DNA from: Cunninghamia lanceolata
Lineage: Eukaryota; Streptophyta; Pinopsida; Cupressales; Cupressaceae
Reading direction: 5' to 3'
Assembly (NCBI GenBank): GCA_027924645.1
Contig: BSBN01001482.1
Span: forward strand, 13,024,424 to 13,088,423
DNA length: 64,000 nt
The notes under the pieces are model-generated. The model made no database searches. It saw nothing but the letters and a program-made list of their open reading frames with translations, and was not told where the DNA came from. Each line of letters starts with the position of its first letter. Position 1 is the first letter of the stretch. This document shows, in pieces, positions 34,601-46,227 of the stretch. A program made the translations under genes and the position numbers.

Positions 34601-35028
34601 CTCCATGGTGAGTACCATACTTGCTCTTCCTGTGTTGAATCAACATCAGTATATGCATATAATTCTTTCTTGTAATCTTCATTTTGATGTTTGTTCCCAT
34701 CTCCATGCCCTGATTCTGTATCACAAGAATTAATCAGAAACCAACCTCAACAGCATTGACAATAAGTAGAATATTATTAGGGGATCAACCAATGCTGTTA
34801 TGAATGATTGTGCATTGACTTCTGCAGTTGAACTTTAAAACAACAGCTAAACTTAATCAATGTTGTTCACTGTGTCCAAGCTTCAATAAGACAAATTTTA
34901 ATGTATGCAGAATAGAGAATTAAAGTCAGTCCCAGCAGATGTAACTTACTCTGTTTCTTGCTTTGGAGCCGTTGTAATGTGTAAGCTACAACGTAAACAG
35001 TGGCCGCGAGGCCTACCCTCACTAACAT
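25517..35028 (-). CDS. CHUP1: CHUP1, chloroplast unusual positioning 1 (exons 1-7, 3' end outside)
   Basis: The protein sits on the chloroplast outer envelope and drives actin-based chloroplast positioning and anchoring. Coding exons (- strand): 35028-34950, 34715-34621, 34391-33630, 33506-31947, 31777-31646, 26028-25847 and 25628-25517. All have GT/AG borders and compatible phases and total 974 codons. Order along the protein: N-terminal hydrophobic segment (residues ~2-20, envelope targeting), an acidic run (~59-63), a long coiled coil (~105-370), the conserved LRWVNACLRYELRNY region near the actin-binding segment (~365), a Ser-rich linker, a proline-rich motif (~740-772, profilin-type binding), and the conserved C-terminal helical domain. 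The Arabidopsis protein is about 1,000 residues; the last ~90 conserved residues are not in the window. No stop or frameshift is seen. Confidence 0.95.
25847..26028 (-). CDS. CHUP1: CHUP1 coding exon 6
   Basis: It encodes VDERAVLKHFDWPESKAD through KKMYSLLE of the conserved C-terminal domain. Acceptor CTTAG, donor GTAAGT, ending in phase 2, which exon 7 completes. Confidence 0.92.
26367..26392 (+). repeat. Poly(G) run of 26 bases in CHUP1 intron 5
   Basis: An uninterrupted G homopolymer (C on the transcribed-sense strand of CHUP1) lies in AT-rich intron sequence. It could form G-quadruplex structures and is likely length-variable. An assembly or sequencing artefact is possible. Confidence 0.85.
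27733..29647 (+). mobile_element. ORF1-only LINE-like insertion in CHUP1 intron 5
   Basis: TTGAAGCTTCAT flanks it at 27721-27732 and 29648-29659, a 12-bp target duplication, and it ends in an A-rich tail (about 29634-29647). It encodes broken ORF1-type fragments on the + strand. 28516-28860 resembles the DUF4283 region of plant LINEs and leads to a zinc knuckle (CHECFLVGHIAASC, about 28818-28858). 29137-29500 looks like the ORF1 C-terminal region. No endonuclease or RT is present, so ORF2 is absent and the copy is a deletion derivative. It lies opposite to CHUP1. Confidence 0.7.
30410..30552. repeat. 42-bp minisatellite in CHUP1 intron 5
   Basis: AGAAATGGACTTGG starts recur every 42 bp (about 30411, 30453, 30495), and a fourth partial unit begins near 30537. 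The units differ at a few positions. Confidence 0.85.
31646..31777 (-). CDS. CHUP1: CHUP1 coding exon 5
   Basis: This exon of 44 codons begins VKADVETQGDFVQSL and ends LDEELSFL. Acceptor TTTCAG, donor GTATGT, both phase 0. It is one of the best conserved parts of the family. Confidence 0.95.
31947..33506 (-). CDS. CHUP1: CHUP1 coding exon 4 (largest)
   Basis: This exon of 520 codons, with acceptor ATGCAG and donor GTATGT, is in phase 0. It carries the end of the coiled coil, the RFSEVEELVYLRWVNACLRY segment, Ser-rich linkers, a lineage-variable Lys/Pro/Thr repeat stretch with three to four 'EKPIGTLAPK'-like units (about 32560-32390), the proline-rich motif (about 32225-32130) and NKVHRAPEL-type residues leading to EFYQSLMKRE. 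Confidence 0.95.
33630..34391 (-). CDS. CHUP1: CHUP1 coding exon 3
   Basis: The exon has 254 codons. It opens with five acidic residues after the TTGCAG acceptor and then encodes most of the coiled coil, including LERLRNLVKELEEREVKLEG and the heptad-rich stretches up to TLSNMTE. Donor GTGGGT. Confidence 0.95.
34621..34715 (-). CDS. CHUP1: CHUP1 coding exon 2
   Basis: This 95-nt exon encodes a poorly conserved hydrophilic linker between the envelope anchor and the acidic run. Acceptor ATACAG, donor GTATGG. With exon 1 it makes 58 complete codons, which supports both borders. Confidence 0.85.
34950..35028 (-). CDS. CHUP1: CHUP1 coding exon 1 with start codon
   Basis: The ATG at 35028-35026 opens MLVRVGLAATVYVVAYTLQR, matching the short hydrophobic N-terminus that targets CHUP1 to the chloroplast outer envelope. 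Donor GTAAGT. No upstream in-frame extension is needed. Confidence 0.92.
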
Positions 35029-35085
35029 AAATATATTTTTTCTTTACTTCTCAATCATAATCCACTGGCTATTCAGTCGTGTTTC
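35029..35085 (-). other. CHUP1: CHUP1 5' UTR, second part
   Basis: An acceptor (TTTCCAG) at 35086-35088 lies 57 bases before the start codon, so the 5' UTR is probably split by an intron of about 1.15 kb. Confidence 0.65.
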
Positions 35086-35744
35086 CTGGAAACAATAAAA
35101 AATTTCAGGTTCCTCAATCAGCTAATAGAATATTTTATATGCAAGCAACAGTCATATGAACAATGAAAGATTTTGAGTCTTGTTATGAAGGATAAATTGC
35201 TCACTTCTAATTACAAAAACAGAAACAAAAAACTGAATGAAAGAAAACTATGGTGAAAATTTTATTTTCCAATTCAGCCAGTGCAGCTCTGATGCAGAAA
35301 ATGCTTCACGTCTTACCGTGAAAACTTAGTAAACATAAGATTTTCCTTTGTGAACTGATAATAATTGGATACATTGGAATATTTCACACGTATTTCTTGT
35401 GTTTACAAGTTCAATATTATCCTTATATATTCTAAAGATTCCGTATTTATGTCACCAAGAAGTAATTTGAAGGAAGCTCACATTTTTTTTTTAAGTTTGA
35501 TGAATCTTTGAAGAATTCTCAAATTAGCATTAATCTAAAAATACTCTTCTATTTCCTTAAGATTTTATATCATTTTTATATAAAGTTGGGAAATTATTTT
35601 TTTTAAACAATATGAAACACCCTTGTCAAATGTTTCATTGCCAATATTTCTGGGGTAAAAATGTCAAAAATAGCCCACTGGTAACAGAAACTGAAGCTGT
35701 TCATTCTATCATGCAATTATTTAAATAATCAATTATTCTTTCTG

Positions 35745-35882
35745 TCTGAGGCGCATGGTGTAGCTGCAAAGTTGTGAGTTTGAACACTAGGCCTGGTGTT
35801 CAAGACGCGGGGATGAAGTTCTCTGTTTATGGCCTCATTGCTGGGGCCTAGAAGCATTCATCAATATACAATTTTTTTCTTT
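35745..35882 (+). mobile_element. SINE-like sequence in the CHUP1 5' UTR intron
   Basis: GAGGCGCATGGTGTAGCTGC resembles a degraded A box and GAGTTTGAAC a B box. About 100 bp of body and a T-rich end follow. No clear target duplication was found. A possible relative is at about 44950-45110 (GAGTTTGAATCC). Confidence 0.35.
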
Positions 35883-36232
35883 TTTAAATAATCTATCTGG
35901 TAATTTGAAAAGAATAATTTAAATGACCGCCCACAGAATCGAACCGAAAACATTAACAGAATTAAGCAGTGAATATTTTATGGGCTAATTTTCATTGATT
36001 GGTCACAAAGTTTCAAATTAGATTTCCCTCATTAGCAATTTATTTTAAAAACATTCTATAAAATGAAGAAAAAGTTACTAGATTGGTGAAAACATCCTTT
36101 ATATTTTCTTGAACGTAAGAGATTCTCTGTCATCGTAGTTGAAGAAAACTTCAAAAGGGAAGTATCCAATATGAAATCAGATTTTAGGCTAACTAGTTTT
36201 AAATATTCTCACTTTAAACTTTCGGTCCTTAC

Positions 36233-36842
36233 CTAGAATTTGCCCACCAATAACCATTTCACGCCATTAAAATTTTCCACTTCTCCATTGCACAAAAGCC
36301 GCCAATCCAATACCGCTGCGCAGAAACGTTACTGCAATTTTCGCGAAACAGCCACTTCGCACTAGCAAACTGCCGCGGCATGAACAGTTATCCTCGCGAA
36401 CTGTCATTTCGCAGCTGTTTCCGGCTAAAATAACCGCCAAATTAAGGTAAAAGGCAACTAAAACCTGAACTAACAAGATTTCAAGGCAGGGGAATGTATG
36501 GCCAATGTAGCGCCGAATGTAAAGATAAAAATGGGGCCAAATTTGGGGGCATGCGAGCAGCTTAGGAAGGGCTGGCACCCGGTAGAAATCGAATGCGCCC
36601 AAAAGAAAATACACACATTCGAAATAAAATAAACTTAAGCCAGGTAGTTTTAGTGCAGGAAATCAATGTGGGAGAACAGTGTTAATGCAGGAAATAAATG
36701 TGGGAGAACAGTCTCAGTGCAGAAAATATAGGTGTGGAATGTAGAAAACACTTAATGTGTTGCCCCACCTCGTGCCTTATATCTGAAGAAGTGAGGGGCC
36801 AGTCATCATGTTTTCCGCCATTTCCTGTTTTGGGGGCGCTCA
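36233..36842 (-). other. CHUP1: CHUP1 non-coding first exon (5' UTR)
   Basis: The donor CTAG/GTAAGG ends the exon at 36233. The 5' limit is estimated from a TATA box at 36871-36880. The segment is more GC-rich than its surroundings. A diverged copy with the same donor context lies at 46228-46640. A 115-codon upstream ORF (36614-36267) exists but its frame is not kept in the copy. Confidence 0.6.
36654..36740. repeat. 32-bp minisatellite in the CHUP1 leader
   Basis: TGCAGGAAAT starts recur at 36654, 36686 and 36718 (third copy degraded), with GTGGGAGAACAGT shared by the first two units. It lies within the predicted first exon. Confidence 0.75.
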
Positions 36843-36870
36843 AATATGTAGAAGGTTTTGCGACTCTTTG

Positions 36871-36880
36871 TTTATATATA
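36871..36880 (-). promoter_or_regulatory. CHUP1: Putative CHUP1 TATA box
   Basis: On the - strand TATATATAAA lies about 640 bp upstream of the first-exon donor. The region above it is AT-rich. A start of transcription near 36842 is inferred. Confidence 0.5.
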
Positions 36881-37469
36881 TTTTGTAGGCTCAATATGTT
36901 TTTTAAAATTTTGAGCAGGTGAGCTGTCACAATCGGCTACAAAGAATTTAAATTTTGGGCATGGAGGAACGTGGGTATTCGTGGATTATATTCAATTATT
37001 CATTTTTTCCGCTCGTATCGAACACTGTTATATATTCGTATGTATGGTTATGGTATACATTTTTATTTATTATAGTTGGTTGATTTGCAACTTGATTTGT
37101 TGATTGATTGGTAAAATATATGTTTGTGACTTGTGATTGAAGATAATAATATAATTGAAACAATATATTAGAGTAAACAGTAAAGAGCTTTTGGATTCAA
37201 GTGTGTATGTTTTTGTCTCATACATATTGAATCGAGAAGCTCTTTACTCATTATCATGGACTGTGGAAAATTCATGCCTACTATATTAGAGTAAAGTTTT
37301 GAATTATAGTTTGGAGAGAAATATAATAATTAGAAAATAGAGCTCAACGTATACTTTTCCACAAATGTAAAAGAATAACATATCTAACTATATTTACTCA
37401 ATAGGTTTTTATATGTGAGCATTATAGTGCTCGGAATTGTCTCACACCGTAAAAAAAATTCACGCCCAA

Positions 37470-39990
37470 AAAATTTTCAAACTAACTGGTTGTTCCTATC
37501 GGCGTATTCCTTGAACCTCCTATGGGTGCAAGTGCTAGTAGTTACTATATTATCTTGTAAACCCATTATAAGTAAGGCTTCTTTCCAACACAAGTGACAA
37601 TTGAAAATATTAGGTAAACCTCTTAAAAAAGTAAACCGGTGATTTTTAGCAAATTTGCAATCCCAAAATATGTGTATCACGATCTCATCCAAGTAACAAA
37701 AAGGGCATTTAATTGGTTGAACCAACAAACATTTTAGTTTTTGAACAACACGCAATTTGCAATCTAAAGTTTCCAAGCAAGCATTTGAATATTTTCATCA
37801 ACTTTGAATTTCCAAAAATTTGTGTACTCAATTTGACCCAATATTTATGATTGAGCTTGAACTTCCATTTAGTATTAAATAGCTTGGGTGGAAGGAGAAG
37901 ATGGATTCATTTTAAGGGAAAGAATGAAAAGTGTCTAGAATAGAGATGATGTCAATCCTTGAATAAATTGCATGGCACTGGAGTGGATAATTTAATCATC
38001 AAATTGGGGGGACCAAAGATTGCACATTATCATGAAATTGTTTGAATTATTATTTAGAATAAAACATTCTCTAATGACCTAGCAAGGAGACCATTATAAT
38101 GAAGAGAAATCTTATATACCACTAAATTGTCAAAACCCTTTCTTGAACAATTAATTTGCTAGTCTAGGAAAGTTGATGGTTAGATGTTTCTCATGGATTT
38201 GGTTATGCTTAGTCCACCAAATCGAGGAAGAAGTAAAGCTAAGACCATGTCATAATGAAGACTCTTTCCAATTTAAGTATCGATACACTTGCTGCCAAGC
38301 TTTCCTAATGGATTGAATAGGAAAGGAAGCTTTCCTAATTAATAATCTAGCATTTCTCTTTAACAGTGATTGTAGCAATTCTATCTTATCAAAATTTTCC
38401 ATGGTTCATCACTTTTGATAGCTCTAGTAATCCATCTAGTAATCAACCACATTCCTTGGGTTTTAGGATCTAAAATACCTGGTCCACCTTTAGACCTAGG
38501 TCAGATCCCCATTAGATGCAATGAGACCAAGAGGTGTCTCTAAAACTAGCAATATCATCCCACTTTGCTCAAAAGGATTGTCAGATCAAAATTAGCACAT
38601 TTCTTCATATTGTCCTTTATTAGATATCCTCTATTAAAATTAAAAATACACGATGGCAAGAAAGATTTTATTTTCCACCTAGACTTTCTCAACAAAAGAA
38701 AGGAATTTGTTGCCCCAAGTGATTAGTTTGTTCTTAAGCTTGTTGATGTACTATTTTGACATATCTATAAGAGATTGTTGGAAGTAAGTCACACCCAGAC
38801 CAACGATGGACTAGCCACAAGGGGTCAGTAGCTCAATTGTTAGAGCACTGGACAGTAGCAAATGGAAGGTCCTAGGTTCAATTCCTAGCTAGTCCAAGTG
38901 AGTTGTAACTCAATAATTGGTATTAGAGCCAGGCTAGGAGCCCCAAGCGCTTATAGTGTGGCTTAAGGGGGTGTTGGAAGTAAGCCACACCCAGACCAAC
39001 AATGAACTAGCCACAAGGGGGCAATAGCTCAATTGGTAGAGCACTCCAGCAACAAATGGAAGGTCCTAGGTTCGAGTCGTAGCTGGTCCAAGTGAGTTGT
39101 AGCTCAACAACGATAATCCTAGACCAGTGGGATGCCAAGATATTTAGTTATTTCTCCATACATTTGAATTTTTTTTAATATGTAACTGGGATCTACAAAG
39201 GGATGAAACCAACCTAGGTAATTATTAATTATGTTTTGTGATGAGCTAGCTATTTTGACACATACCAATAAAGATTCAAAATTTTGATGGTTGTATCTAG
39301 TTATCTCGCTGAGTTTTATAAAAATAGCAAGTTATCATCAACAAAATGTGAAATAATAACAACATTTAGTGAAAGAGGGATACTAGATATCAATTTCAAT
39401 TGATTGGCTCTTTGCAATAAATAACTCAATGCATTAGTAGTGAACACATGTATAAGAAGGATGAAAGAGGACAACCTTGTTTGATGGAGCGTTGTAGAGG
39501 GAAAGATTCAAATATTGTGTTATTAAATAGTAGCTAGGCATTGGCATATTTGAAGAGCATTTGAACATGAGCACACATTTTGGGTTCAAACCCCATCCAA
39601 TGATCCATTGTTTTATTTTGAGAATGAAATTCTAGTGGATCTTATCATAATTTTTATCAAAATCTATTTTGACTAGCAATGCATTTTGACCCAATTGTTG
39701 AGCCCATTCACTAGTTTCCCACACTATAACAAGATTGCCAAGGGTATATCTTCCACCAAGAATCTTGTTTGTTTTAGTCCTACAATACCATGAGCCACTA
39801 GTTTAATTCAAGAATAGCCAAAGCCTTGGCAATAATCTTACGAGAAATGTTTTAGACTTTTATTGATGCTTGGGCTTAGAGATCCCTTTTCAAATGTTCA
39901 TATAATCCCTACTCGCTCATTTTGATTTTGTTTACTAAGAAAAATGTGCATTTCATTTATGTTAAAGAGATGTGAAGAAATCAATAATTA
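37470..39990 (-). mobile_element. Heavily decayed LINE ORF2 remnant
   Basis: On the - strand, RT fragments are seen: KIDFDKNYD near 39655 (motif A), IKQGCPLSSF near 39475, FVDD near 39345 and a KYLGIPLV stretch near 39145. A zinc-binding RVT-type end with CPFCYLDE...HIFWDCKF follows at about 37710-37640. Many stops and shifts occur throughout. No ends or target duplication could be set. A SINE pair is inserted in it at 38787-39112. Confidence 0.7.
38787..39112 (+). mobile_element. tRNA-derived SINE, head-to-tail partial dimer
   Basis: A tail part (from 38787) is followed by a tRNA-like head (from about 38820: GTAGCTCAATTGTTAGAGC, then GGTTCAATTCC), a body, another tail and a second head (from about 39005: TAGCTCAATTGGTAGAGC, then GGTTCGAGTC). 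The unit repeats at about 183 bp. The body matches the SINE at 21977-22322. The heads lack a sound acceptor stem, so they are not tRNA genes. Confidence 0.7.
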
Positions 39991-39999
39991 GGGTTTGGT

Positions 40000-42900
40000 T
40001 AACCTTAACGACCTTCTAAGGTTTGAGTGTAATCTTACTTCCTTTTTGTTGAGATGTTCAGCTATAAGACCCATATTTTTTTAGTTGTCACTAAGGTTTG
40101 AGGAATTTGGAATTTTTTTAAATTAATTAATTAGATTTGCATTGTATTATTTTTTCTTTTGGTTAAGCTATACATATGGCTAATTCATCTGTTACAAGTT
40201 ATTTACAATATTTTTTTCATTTTTAGTTAAGTTTTTAAGGTTTGAAAAAGATTTATTTTGTCTTAAAAATTGATAAGGTATGTGGGATCCTCAAGCTTGC
40301 TTATACTTTTAGCTAACTACCAAGGTGTGAGGGGTAACTTGTCTCCTTCCAAGTAGAGACTTGTCTACAATGTCTACAATTGTCTTCTTTTTAATATGCA
40401 AACCGGGTAATTTAAGGATGGAATTTTGGTGAGTGCTCTATATAAATCCCTCATAAATCAAACACTTACACCACATTATAACTACTTTAACAAACTTTAC
40501 TATTTAAGAAAAATCATCTCGTATTCTAGAAGCTACACCATGTAGTGTTTAAGATGGTAACATATATTATAATCAAGATAACAATGTGAGCATAATTAGA
40601 GGCAAATGATTATATGCATCATGTAGCACACCACACATCATGTATCTTAAAAGGGACTTTCCTTTCCCTTCTTAAAGGAACTATAGATTCATTATAGTAA
40701 AATAGTCTCCTTGAATTTTATAAAATATATAAAAAATGTACTAAATTTTATTGTGTACTTTTTCACTATTATTCCAACATTAAATTTGACAAGCACTCAT
40801 GGTCTTAAAAGCATTGTTTTTGTGGTTGTCATCTAAAAACAATATATCCCTCTTTTGCCTAGGGGTAGGAACCCGCTATTACATTAGTGGAAAGCTCCAT
40901 TTTCCATGATTTCACAAGATTAAAAGCTAGGTCACCCTATGTTTAAGGTGTAACACTTAAAACCAATTGAACTCTTACTACTTTACCCAAAAAATGTGTT
41001 TCAGTGGTTACCTATAAGATGCCTTCCATAGTTTTTGATTATTCAAGGAGAGAATCTTCATGATACACGAGAGGATAAAGGTGAAGGAGTATGAACCCCC
41101 TCCTTCAAATGTACCTTATGCCCTAGGCATGTCTAAAATGATCAGTGTGAGCTAGGAGCCTAGGTACCTTGTTTTTATTTATCTCTTTAATGTTGTTCAC
41201 AATATTAAACACTACTTAATCCTTCTTCAAGTCCCTCCCGTATTGAGAGGGTGACTTCTTTTTATCTCCATGAATGTTGGTCTCTGTGTCCAAACTTGTA
41301 CATGTGTAAACTCCACTCTATGCAAGGAAGAGACGTCAATGTAGGAAACAAATTTGATGGGTGAACCTGGTCTATTAGACTAGTATCAAAGTTTTTCCAA
41401 GATGGTATATAGGTTTGAAATAAAACCAACTAGTGTATATTCATATTCAATCCCCTCATGGGGATTTGTCTCTAGTATAGGCTCACTAGTATGAACATTA
41501 TTTGGATTTTTCATAAAATCCATAAATTGAGGATCACTAGCAAGAATATCAAAATATAACCTATCCTTACCACTAGATTTTGGTGATGACATTGTTGTTA
41601 GTGCATATTATATTTATGCGTTAATTTATTTTTTTAATATTTTAGATTATTTAGTAAGGGTTAGTAATGGAGGCCCCCAACCCTTACATCATGTCAGGAT
41701 ATTGCTCTATCTAATGCTCTCCCAATGGGGATACCACTAGACTTGCAATTCTCCTACCTGCACTCCTCCAACTAGAACACCTCACCTTCTATCTCCTCAT
41801 GTACGACAACCATTCCTCATCTCCAACTCCCTCCTATGCTCCTCCAACTTGAACATTATCTTCCTCTAATCCTCCAACACACTCATATGACTTGAACGCC
41901 TCACCTCCTAACTAACTCCTGAAATGAAACCTCCTATAGTGACCTCCTCTAGCTTGAACACTTTATTATTGACCTCCCCCTATAGGACAACTACTCATCT
42001 TTTTATCTCATCTCCTTCATTCCTCTAGTGTGCACCACTAGCATCACTTATGAGACTACCACTCTATCAATCAACTGAGGTGGGACTAACGCTTCAATAT
42101 GCCTATCAGTGCTAAGATGTCACTTAGGGAGATTTGATCATTGGTTCCAACATGAGAACCAAGTAGTCCTAACACTTGACCACAACCCCTTTGACAATTA
42201 TGTAGTAGTTTATTATCCTATGGGCATTATGTACATAGGATAAGCTTGCTTAGATTCTACTAGTGTAGATGTCGTCTCTCACATTGAGAGGCATCTTCTA
42301 TAGGTGTTCATTTAGTTAGGTAACTAGCTATATATTTAGCAAGTGGTTTTTTACTTAGTCTCCTCAATTACTTGCTAGATGACTCACTTAGAGTGTTTGT
42401 TTTTAGTTCCAAGACTCCACTCTTGCCTGTATAAACAACTTCAAGTATATAGTGTTGTAACATAATAGAAAGTTCACCTTTCACTTTACACATGAATTAT
42501 CTTCTATATAAGCGTTTTTGGTTTTACAAAGCTTCTTGGCTTCCTGGCTTCCTGTAGATAATTTCACCTATTCTATCAATTATAAGGTCCATGTTAATAG
42601 AAAAGTAATAAAAAAGGTGGCATTTGGAAGGATTTTTTTTTTCAATCTAATGATTATTCCTAATAATAATCATCTTTCTAAAAAAATTATCTTCTCTAAA
42701 AAAGGTCAACTATTGTCCATTTCATCAATTTAACTCACACAAAAGAAACACATTCTACTGCCCAGTATTTCTTAGAAGATTACAAAATTACAAATAGTAT
42801 TTTCCACCCATTTATGATATATTCCTTGTGTCAAATTTCAAGAAGAAAGGCATATATCATAGTCTAGACTAGAATAAGGGACATTTTTTTATTCAGTTGA

Positions 42901-45800
42901 AAACTTGATGTTTAATATATGATACATAATAGGCTTGCACCCAAAGTTTGGTAGAAATATGGACCCTTTTTAAGTGCCACTTGGTCTATAATACTCAAAT
43001 TTTACATAGAGAAACCTTTTGTTCTAATAGAAAATTCAAATTTTGTTTATGGTTTCCAAGTTTGGAAAATCCAAAGCCATAATCATGTCTCGAGCCTTAA
43101 GATTGTTAAATAATTTATAGATGAGATTTAAATGTGAGCTTTGGTATGTTAAATATATTGCCGAAAAACCAGTCATCCAAAGGAACAATAAGAATTGGAT
43201 CCTGCTCTAATTATAACAAACACATGGTTCTTCATTTGTAGCACCCAAATAATGGTTTCTAATATTTCTACCCGTCTTTCTTTAACTAGTATCATTTATA
43301 ACAAAAAAAACTAGCAATGTGAAAATAAATAACCAAAGGAAAGGTTTCTTGGCTCACCATTATCCCATAGAAAAGCCACTCATCATGGGTCATTATTAAT
43401 TCCATTTTCTATATAATAATATAAAAAATAAACTATCTAAATAAAATATCTTTTAAAATTAACTTACCTCCCCCTACGTACTTCAACAAGGAATGTGTAA
43501 CATAGTAGAGATTTAGTTTTATTTATTTTGAGTGGACCTATAGCTAGTTAAGATAATAAATATAACTCATATTGTTAACCCAAGTTTCAATGTTGAGTTT
43601 GTTTGTACATGCTTGTGTTTTGCATGTAGTATATTCCTTGGGGTGACTAAGTTGCCATGTTTTACATTATAAACTCTTCTTCTTCGTGAATCACATCAAA
43701 TCTACATGTTGTGGAGGCTAATTTATGATGGAATGCAAATATTATGTAACAGAAAAACAATTATAAATCCTCACAGCCAACATTCTAGAATCATGTGGGT
43801 TATCTTAACATTCTTTTAATTCTTGTCATATCATTTATTAATAAATATTTAATTCATATATATATAATTTGTGCATATTTAATGAAAGACAATTAATATA
43901 GTAGAAATTTAAATTTTTTATATAATAAATAGAAGTGCTTAAATAAAACCTAAAATTATGAGAGAAATAATATTACTAGTATATTTATATTTAAAAAAAT
44001 ATATCTAAAGTACGCCGAGAGATATTTTTCTCCTATTTTTTTATCAATTTATTGCACTCACCTCAAATCTACAATTTGATATGTTTGTTCTATATTTTTT
44101 AATTTGCACCGTTATATAACTCTCCATTACAAGAATTATTTTTATTTTCCAACAAGAATTATTTTTAATTTCCATCCCAGCCATGAAATCCCAGTCCTTT
44201 CACCTTCCCCACTTCTAATTTGTAGTTTTTTTTAATAAAGATTCTAGTTTTTGAATTTTTTGAATTTTGTTTACATATTTATGGGAATCTGAATCTTTCA
44301 GCGCCTTCCTACCATTGTAGAATGCCTCTCCGTGTAAAAATAATCTTTAAAATACATATAAACCAACACTACAATAGTATATCAAGACCCTATAATAGAT
44401 CTAGGAATAATATCACACATCATCCTTCCATCCTGCATGAAAGAGATTGGTAATGGGATGAAATTAAAGTTTTGTAGTTTCATGAACCCTATATTGTTGG
44501 GTGATCTTATAATGATTACACAATCATTAGATCTATTACAATGAATTTATTAGTACTATTTAAATGTAACTTAAAGTTAGTGATGATATAGATTAGAAGA
44601 AAACGTTTCGAAATGGAAAATCTCATAAATTAATAAAGCTAAATACTTTGTATCTTTATTGTATATGTTGATATTGATATAAAGACCCATAAAAAACCAT
44701 GTAAATTTCTATGATTTATAATAATATCTAAAAATAAAATCCTCTTCAAAACCTCCATAAAAAAAAATTATGTTAACAAAGTTTGAAAAAATATAATAAT
44801 TTTTGTAAAAATCTAAATAGAATATAATAATCTTTGTAAAAATCTAAATAGAGTATAATAATCTATATCTCTATAAAATTAGTAAAAAAACATAGAAAGG
44901 AATTGACACGTGCTAGTTCTTCCCCACCTTCAAATTAAAAGATGACTTAGAGTCTAGGTTTAGACCACAAAGTTGAGTAGTTGAGAAACGTAAACAATGG
45001 TTACGAGTTTGAATCCAATTTGTCCATTATATATAGTAGGGACAATATGTACAACCTAAAAGTTACAAGAGACTTATCTTGTGATTAGAGCCACCTCTTT
45101 AGATTGGCCCATGATAGTTAGGCTATGAATTTTTAAAAAAGAAAGATAACTTAAATTTGAAAGAGACAAAAATGTGAGTGGTTACTTCTTTTTTAGTGGA
45201 AAGAGAAAATGTGAATTGTAGGTAGCAATGGCCATGGCCAATGATTGGTAATCCCTTTTGTCTTACATATCGGCTGTTTGTGCGGGGAAAGTTAGATTTA
45301 GGTGTGATCCAATATAAAATGTATGTACTGTTTGGGTGGGCTCTCACGTAAACAGCTAATTATAATGTACAGTTTTTCTGGACTGTCAGACAAAATATAT
45401 ACATGGAGTCGGAGAGACAGATAAGAAAGCCGTGTAATTATATCAGATTGAGAAGACATTTTGCTGTCCCTGTCCATGCCCAGATATGTGTGTATTAACG
45501 AAGGAATCAGATCTCATGACCTACGGCCAAATACTGTCCTTTATCCTGTAGCCTAAGATGCCATTTACTCTGTAACACAACTTAAAATTTCACTTCCTAT
45601 ACGTTTGTTTTTTAATATACTTTGAATACTCAAAGAAAGCAAAGTATACCGAAGAATTTCTGTACCTTAATTCAGCCATTAAAATCTTTTACCGGAAGCT
45701 CTTTTAGTCATTTACAATCAAAGCTTAAATACTTCAACAAGATGATTATTCAGAGAATTTTGATATAAAGATTATTTGACCATCCGAAATGAGATTGTCT
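40000..45800. other. AT-rich intergenic stretch, no gene seen
   Basis: No ORF with convincing protein character was found. Content includes a short tandem repeat (about 44785-44870, unit ~36 bp, ATAATCTTTGTAAAAATC), a SINE-like piece (about 44950-45110), and 42200-42480, which vaguely resembles a decayed LTR but has no clear ends. Confidence 0.5.
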
Positions 45801-45829
45801 AGAAATCCATAGCATGTATTTCCTATATT

Positions 45830-45955
45830 TTAAGGTTCAATATTTATCCAAAGAATTTAATCTTAAATTTCCGTCTGTGCACCATAAATTTCAAGGTTCA
45901 ATATTATCCAAAGAATTTATTCTAAAATTTCCGTCTGTGCACCATAAAAATATGT
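45830..45955. repeat. Short tandem duplication
   Basis: A unit of about 60 bp with AAGGTTCAATATT and AAATTTCCGTCTGTGCACC appears twice in a row with few changes. Confidence 0.8.
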
Positions 45956-46227
45956 GGTTGAAGCTTTTGATTACTCACCGAGCATGAATTTATTTGTAAG
46001 CAAACAATTTATTGCAGAATTTGAAAATATGAACTGGAATTTTGAAAATACGCTCAGCGTCTCTACAATCGAACCGGAAACATCACCGAAACAATTCCCT
46101 TAAAAAAAAATAAAAAATGAGCATCAAATCTGAAGCCATGAACAGATTGAATTAGACGAAAGCTTCGAATAATGTAAAAAAAACAAAATTAAAAGTTCCA
46201 TTTCACTTAGAAATTTTCAATTCTTAC

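Noticed and set aside
36267..36614. 115-codon upstream ORF in the CHUP1 leader
   Set aside because: The related leader at 46.4-46.6 kb does not keep one frame; short similar peptides fall in two different frames, so the similarity is of DNA, not protein.
38820..39080. tRNA genes
   Set aside because: Only the A and B box-like parts fit; acceptor and anticodon stems do not pair, and a shared body follows, so these are SINE heads.
41386..41592. 68-codon ORF on - strand with protein-like composition
   Set aside because: Short, isolated, no domain or neighbouring element ends; possibly a gag-leader relic but not supportable.
42200..42480. Possible solo copia-type LTR
   Set aside because: TG start and TATA-like TGTATAAAC are present, but no matching CA end with a proper 5-bp duplication was found.
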